From NCBI GenBank assembly GCA_000277445.1, contig AJWJ01000433.1:1-20731 (forward strand): 20,731 bases of DNA, written 5' to 3'. Made by a program: the position numbers and the translations under genes. Source of the DNA: Polysphondylium violaceum (taxonomy: Eukaryota; Evosea; Eumycetozoa; Dictyosteliales; Dictyosteliaceae). Below the pieces are notes generated by a model. That model was not told the origin of the DNA. It ran no database searches and was given only the letters and a program-made list of their open reading frames with translations. Of this stretch, positions 18,195 to 20,731 are shown in pieces; position 1 is the stretch's first letter, and each line of letters begins with the position of its first letter.

Positions 18195-19347
18195 ATGTCT
18201 TCAAAAGATCCTCAACACTCTAAAAGACCTGCTAGTATGTAATAGTAACAGACACAACAGACACAGAATACACATTCAACTAATACACACTTATGTTTTC
18301 TAATGATATACAGATACAGCATTTAAACAACAAAGATTAAAGGCATGGGAACCTATTTTAACCCCAGCCCCTGTTATTATATCATTTATTATTATCGGTG
18401 TTATTTTCATTCCAATTGGTGCTGTTATGATTAATGCATCAAATTCAGTTATTGAACACACAGTAAGATATGACGATTTATGCGGCAAAGAACCCAATTG
18501 TACTACAACTATAGAAGTCCCAAAAACTATGCAAGCTCCAGTATACTTTTATTATAGACTTGAAAACTTTTATCAAAATCACAGAAGTTATGTAAAATCT
18601 AGAAACGATAATCAACTCAGAGGTGAAATCGTTAGTGCTTATAAAGACTTACAAGATTGTGAACCATTTAAATCTCTTGATGATTCACATGATCCACAAA
18701 ACTTTTATTTACCATGTGGTTTAATTGCTAGAAGCATGTTTAATGGTATTTATTTATTTATCTATTTATTTATTGATTATTTATTATAGATTTTAACTCA
18801 CTCCGTTTTATATTAGATACATTTGTTCTTAAACAAGGTACACCAATTCCTTTAAAGAAAGAAGGTATTGCTTGGACTTCTGATAAAGAAAAGAAATTCA
18901 AAAACCCACCTGCAAATGCTGTTGGTATTAGAATTATTCCAGATTTTGAAGATGAAGATTTTATTGTTTGGATGAGAACTGCTGGTTTACCAGATTTCAA
19001 AAAGCTTTATAGAATTATTGAACAAGATCTTCAAGGAACTTATACTGTTGATATTCAAAATAGTATGTAATTAATTAATAATAATGTATACAATTTCTTT
19101 CTTTATTTTCTAACATAAATTCAATTGAAATATTATTATAATAGACTATAATGTTAGTAGCTTTAGTGGTAAAAAATATATTGTATTATCTACTACATCT
19201 TGGATTGGTGGAAAGAATCCATTTTTAGGTTATGCTTATATTATTGTTGGTATTATTTGTTTTGTACAAGGTATTGTCTTTTTAGTTAAACATAAGGTTT
19301 CACCAAGAAAGTTGGGTGACACTAAATATTTAGAATGGAATAAATAA
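18195..19347 (+). CDS. CDC50/LEM3 (TMEM30) family P4-ATPase beta subunit
   Basis: CDC50 proteins chaperone P4-ATPase phospholipid flippases out of the ER and form part of the active flippase. Exons are 18195-18234, 18314-18745, 18817-19062 and 19145-19347, with introns of 79, 71 and 82 nt, giving 306 residues. Family signatures appear in order: [18 protein letters not shown] at the cytosolic N-terminus, transmembrane helix 1 (about 33-53), an ectodomain with paired cysteines ([28 protein letters not shown]), [37 protein letters not shown], then transmembrane helix 2 (about 267-288) and a short basic tail. For exon 3, the acceptor at 18816 yields SMFNDTFVL, as in other CDC50 proteins. An upstream in-frame AG at 18789 would insert nine residues, so I prefer the downstream site. 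Length and topology are normal. Confidence 0.93.
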
Positions 19348-19618
19348 TCTTTTAGAAAACTATTCCTTTAATGTATTATGTATTACAAATAATAACTATT
19401 CAACAACAATTAAATACAACAACACCAAAATGAATTATTTTAATTTTTTTATCCCATATCTCTACCATTTTATTTAATTAAAAATAAAAATCCCTTTTAA
19501 TACATATTTAAAGTTATTTGTCTTTTTTATGAGTAATTAATAATCAATAAGTGATAAAAAATTATAGTACTGGAGAGGTAAATGGTTTTGTTAAAGTAAA
19601 AAAAGTAAACATGTTTTA
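19348..19618. other. Convergent 3' region, CDC50 and cofilin genes
   Basis: 271 nt of AT-rich sequence between two convergent stop codons. It should contain both poly(A) sites. No further feature is seen. Confidence 0.4.
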
Positions 19619-20038
19619 TTATATTCTATTAATTTTTTCTAAAAAGACCTCATGGCTACATCCAGAGACATCAGATGCTTGAATTTCAAAATTTATACCA
19701 ATCAAGGCTCTTCTAATTGATTGCAAACTTGATGCATGTAACATTCTTGCTCTAATAGGAGTACCCTTTGGACACCATGATAGAAATATAATCTTACTTT
19801 TTGTAACATTATCTTGAGACATATATTCATAATCGATTATAACATAACGTGGTTCTTCGGGGAGTTCACCAACAATAATTTCAAAGTTTGTTTCTTGTCT
19901 TGGAATAGTTTTTTCAACTGTTATTTTTTCAGACTTTTGATCTAATTTGTAAAATATTGCACGAATACTCTTTCCAAGCTTTAAAGAGTCATTAAAAACT
20001 GGAACACATTCACTTGAAATTTGGACACCTGATGACAT
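19619..20038 (-). CDS. Cofilin/ADF family actin-binding protein
   Basis: A single exon of 139 codons, the size of a lone ADF-homology domain. Cofilins bind ADP-actin, sever filaments and speed depolymerisation. The N-terminus MSSGV matches Dictyostelium cofilin, with the N-terminal Ser that is the regulatory phosphosite in other cofilins. Residues about 76-85 (RYVIIDYEYM) and 91-122 (SKIIFLSWCPKGTPIRARML, then HASSLQSIRRAL) correspond to the central strand and the long actin-binding helix. The end, GINFEIQASDVSGCSHEVF, matches the C-terminal strand and helix. It differs at many positions from the major cofilin, especially in the SIRAIFYKLDQKSEKITVEK region, so it is probably one of the divergent paralogues. 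The start context AAAATG (minus strand) is good. The paralogue cannot be named from sequence alone. Confidence 0.88.
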   Translation of the reverse strand: MSSGVQISSECVPVFNDSLKLGKSIRAIFYKLDQKSEKITVEKTIPRQETNFEIIVGELPEEPRYVIIDYEYMSQDNVTKSKIIFLSWCPKGTPIRARMLHASSLQSIRRALIGINFEIQASDVSGCSHEVFLEKINRI

Positions 20039-20564
20039 TTTGTTATATAATTGTTATTAATATTTGAAACTATTTAATTGATAAAAGTTTAATGGTTTGA
20101 ATGAATAGAATGATTTTTAATTTCATATTTATAGACTTTTGTTTTTAATACATATGATAACCCTAAACGACAAAAACATGGATCCGCTTTTTTTTCTTGA
20201 CGATTTTTTTGAATTTTCAAAATATTTTTAAAATTTTGGGAAAGCGATGGGTTTAAAAATAATTCTTCAAAATTTTATCGAATCTGACATTTTGAAACAT
20301 AATTACTTACTGATTACACTTTAATACACTTTACATGAATATGTTAATAATTTTAAATCTTGCCTCCTTCAGTTTTTATTATATATATTATAAATGAGGG
20401 GTAAACGGAGGTTATGGTAGAATATGGGATAGTGGGCTCTTGGGGCAGACATCACTAAGGTTTGGGAAGGGTGATATGGGGAATGGGAGAGAACCGAAAG
20501 AAAAATTTGAAATATTTCTAAAAAATAATATTTATATTTTTCTTGTTTTACAATTAACATGAAA
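20039..20564. other. Intergenic region between cofilin gene and tRNA-Lys
   Basis: The left part is the cofilin promoter and 5' UTR. The right part holds the repeat copy described separately (20410-20495). A 63-codon minus-strand frame across that repeat has no recognisable protein content. No other feature is seen. Confidence 0.4.
20410..20495 (-). repeat. Dispersed repeat copy upstream of tRNA-Lys
   Basis: Read on the minus strand it begins GGTTCTCTCCCATTCCC and continues with CACCCTTCCCAAA and ACTATCCCA. It is similar, with small gaps, to 13518-13593 and in its first part to 13384-13420 in the tRNA-Arg spacer. It ends about 70 nt upstream of the tRNA-Lys gene. Several Dictyostelium retroelements insert near tRNA genes, so this may be a remnant or solo end of one; the family was not identified. 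Confidence 0.5.
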
Positions 20565-20637
20565 GCCCGGCTAGCTCAGTCGGTAGAGCGCACGACTCTT
20601 AATCGTGTGGTCGTGGGTTCGAGCCCCACGTTGGGCG
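20565..20637 (+). tRNA. tRNA-Lys (anticodon CTT)
   Basis: 73 nt with a full cloverleaf: acceptor stem GCCCGGC/GTTGGGC with two G-U pairs, D stem GCTC/GAGC, anticodon stem CACGA/TCGTG with loop CTCTTAA (anticodon CTT, Lys AAG), T stem GTGGG/CCCAC with loop TTCGAGC. A-box TAGCTCAGTCGG and B-box GGTTCGAGC are intact, and there is no intron. A TTTT terminator lies at 20643-20646. The TTGTCGGG box is at 20662-20669. Confidence 0.97.
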
Positions 20638-20731
20638 AAACGTTTTAACAAAGATTATCATTTGTCGGGTTATTATTTTTTTTATGATTTTTATTAAAAT
20701 ATGGATGATTTTTAATATAAATACACGTAAA
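20638..20731. other. 3' flank of tRNA-Lys
   Basis: Contains the T4 terminator, the TTGTCGGG box 25 nt downstream of the tRNA, a T tract, and at 20695-20709 a 15-nt string shared with 14110-14124. No gene. Confidence 0.4.

Noticed and set aside
18817-19000. Minus-strand frame 18770-19000 and other frames antisense to the CDC50, pdhB and mrfA exons
   Set aside because: Antisense shadows of conserved coding exons with no independent evidence.
20369-20560. 63-codon minus-strand frame upstream of tRNA-Lys
   Set aside because: Lies over the C-rich repeat and has no protein similarity that I can see.

Overview
The window looks like nuclear DNA of a social amoeba, almost certainly Dictyostelium discoideum. 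It is extremely AT-rich, with long A and T tracts between genes. Introns are short (56-336 nt), AT-rich and GT-AG, start codons sit in A-rich contexts, and poly-Gln, poly-Asn and poly-His/Pro tracts occur inside otherwise conserved proteins. Three tRNA genes are present, two of them as an identical inverted pair, which is also typical of this genome.

Layout, left to right. (1) A plus-strand SMN (survival of motor neuron) homologue that lacks a Tudor domain, 458-1535. (2) rps18 (40S ribosomal protein S18), plus, 1870-2608, whose first coding exon is only the ATG. (3) An intergenic stretch with perfect palindromes. (4) pdhB (mitochondrial pyruvate dehydrogenase E1 beta), plus, 3698-5113. (5) Convergent with it, a minus-strand MYRF-like membrane-tethered transcription factor (mrfA), 5944-8928. 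(6) A minus-strand HSDL2-type short-chain dehydrogenase ending in a peroxisomal AKL signal, 9907-10945. (7) A divergent plus-strand orphan with an N-myristoylation signature, 11679-12311. (8) Two identical tRNA-Arg(ACG) genes in inverted 115-bp arms around a 669-bp spacer of repeats, 13002-13900. (9) Minus-strand ubr7 (UBR box plus PHD finger), 14631-15987. (10) Plus-strand cdk10, 16083-17445, head to head with ubr7 across only 95 bp and carrying an unexplained +1 frame break. (11) A plus-strand CDC50/TMEM30 flippase subunit, 18195-19347. (12) A convergent minus-strand cofilin/ADF-like gene, 19619-20038. (13) tRNA-Lys(CTT), 20565-20637, with a repeat copy upstream that is related to the one between the tRNA-Arg genes.

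Most protein genes are unrelated housekeeping functions: RNP assembly, translation, mitochondrial metabolism, lipid metabolism, protein turnover, cell-cycle or transcription kinase, membrane asymmetry and actin dynamics. They do not form an operon-like system. The observations most worth a second look are the Tudor-less SMN, the frame break in cdk10, the 95-bp shared promoter, and the tRNA loci. All three tRNA genes carry the same TTGTCGGG box exactly 25 nt downstream, and a related dispersed repeat lies near both loci. Exon boundaries were read by eye from splice signals and protein family conservation; no alignment or database search was run.
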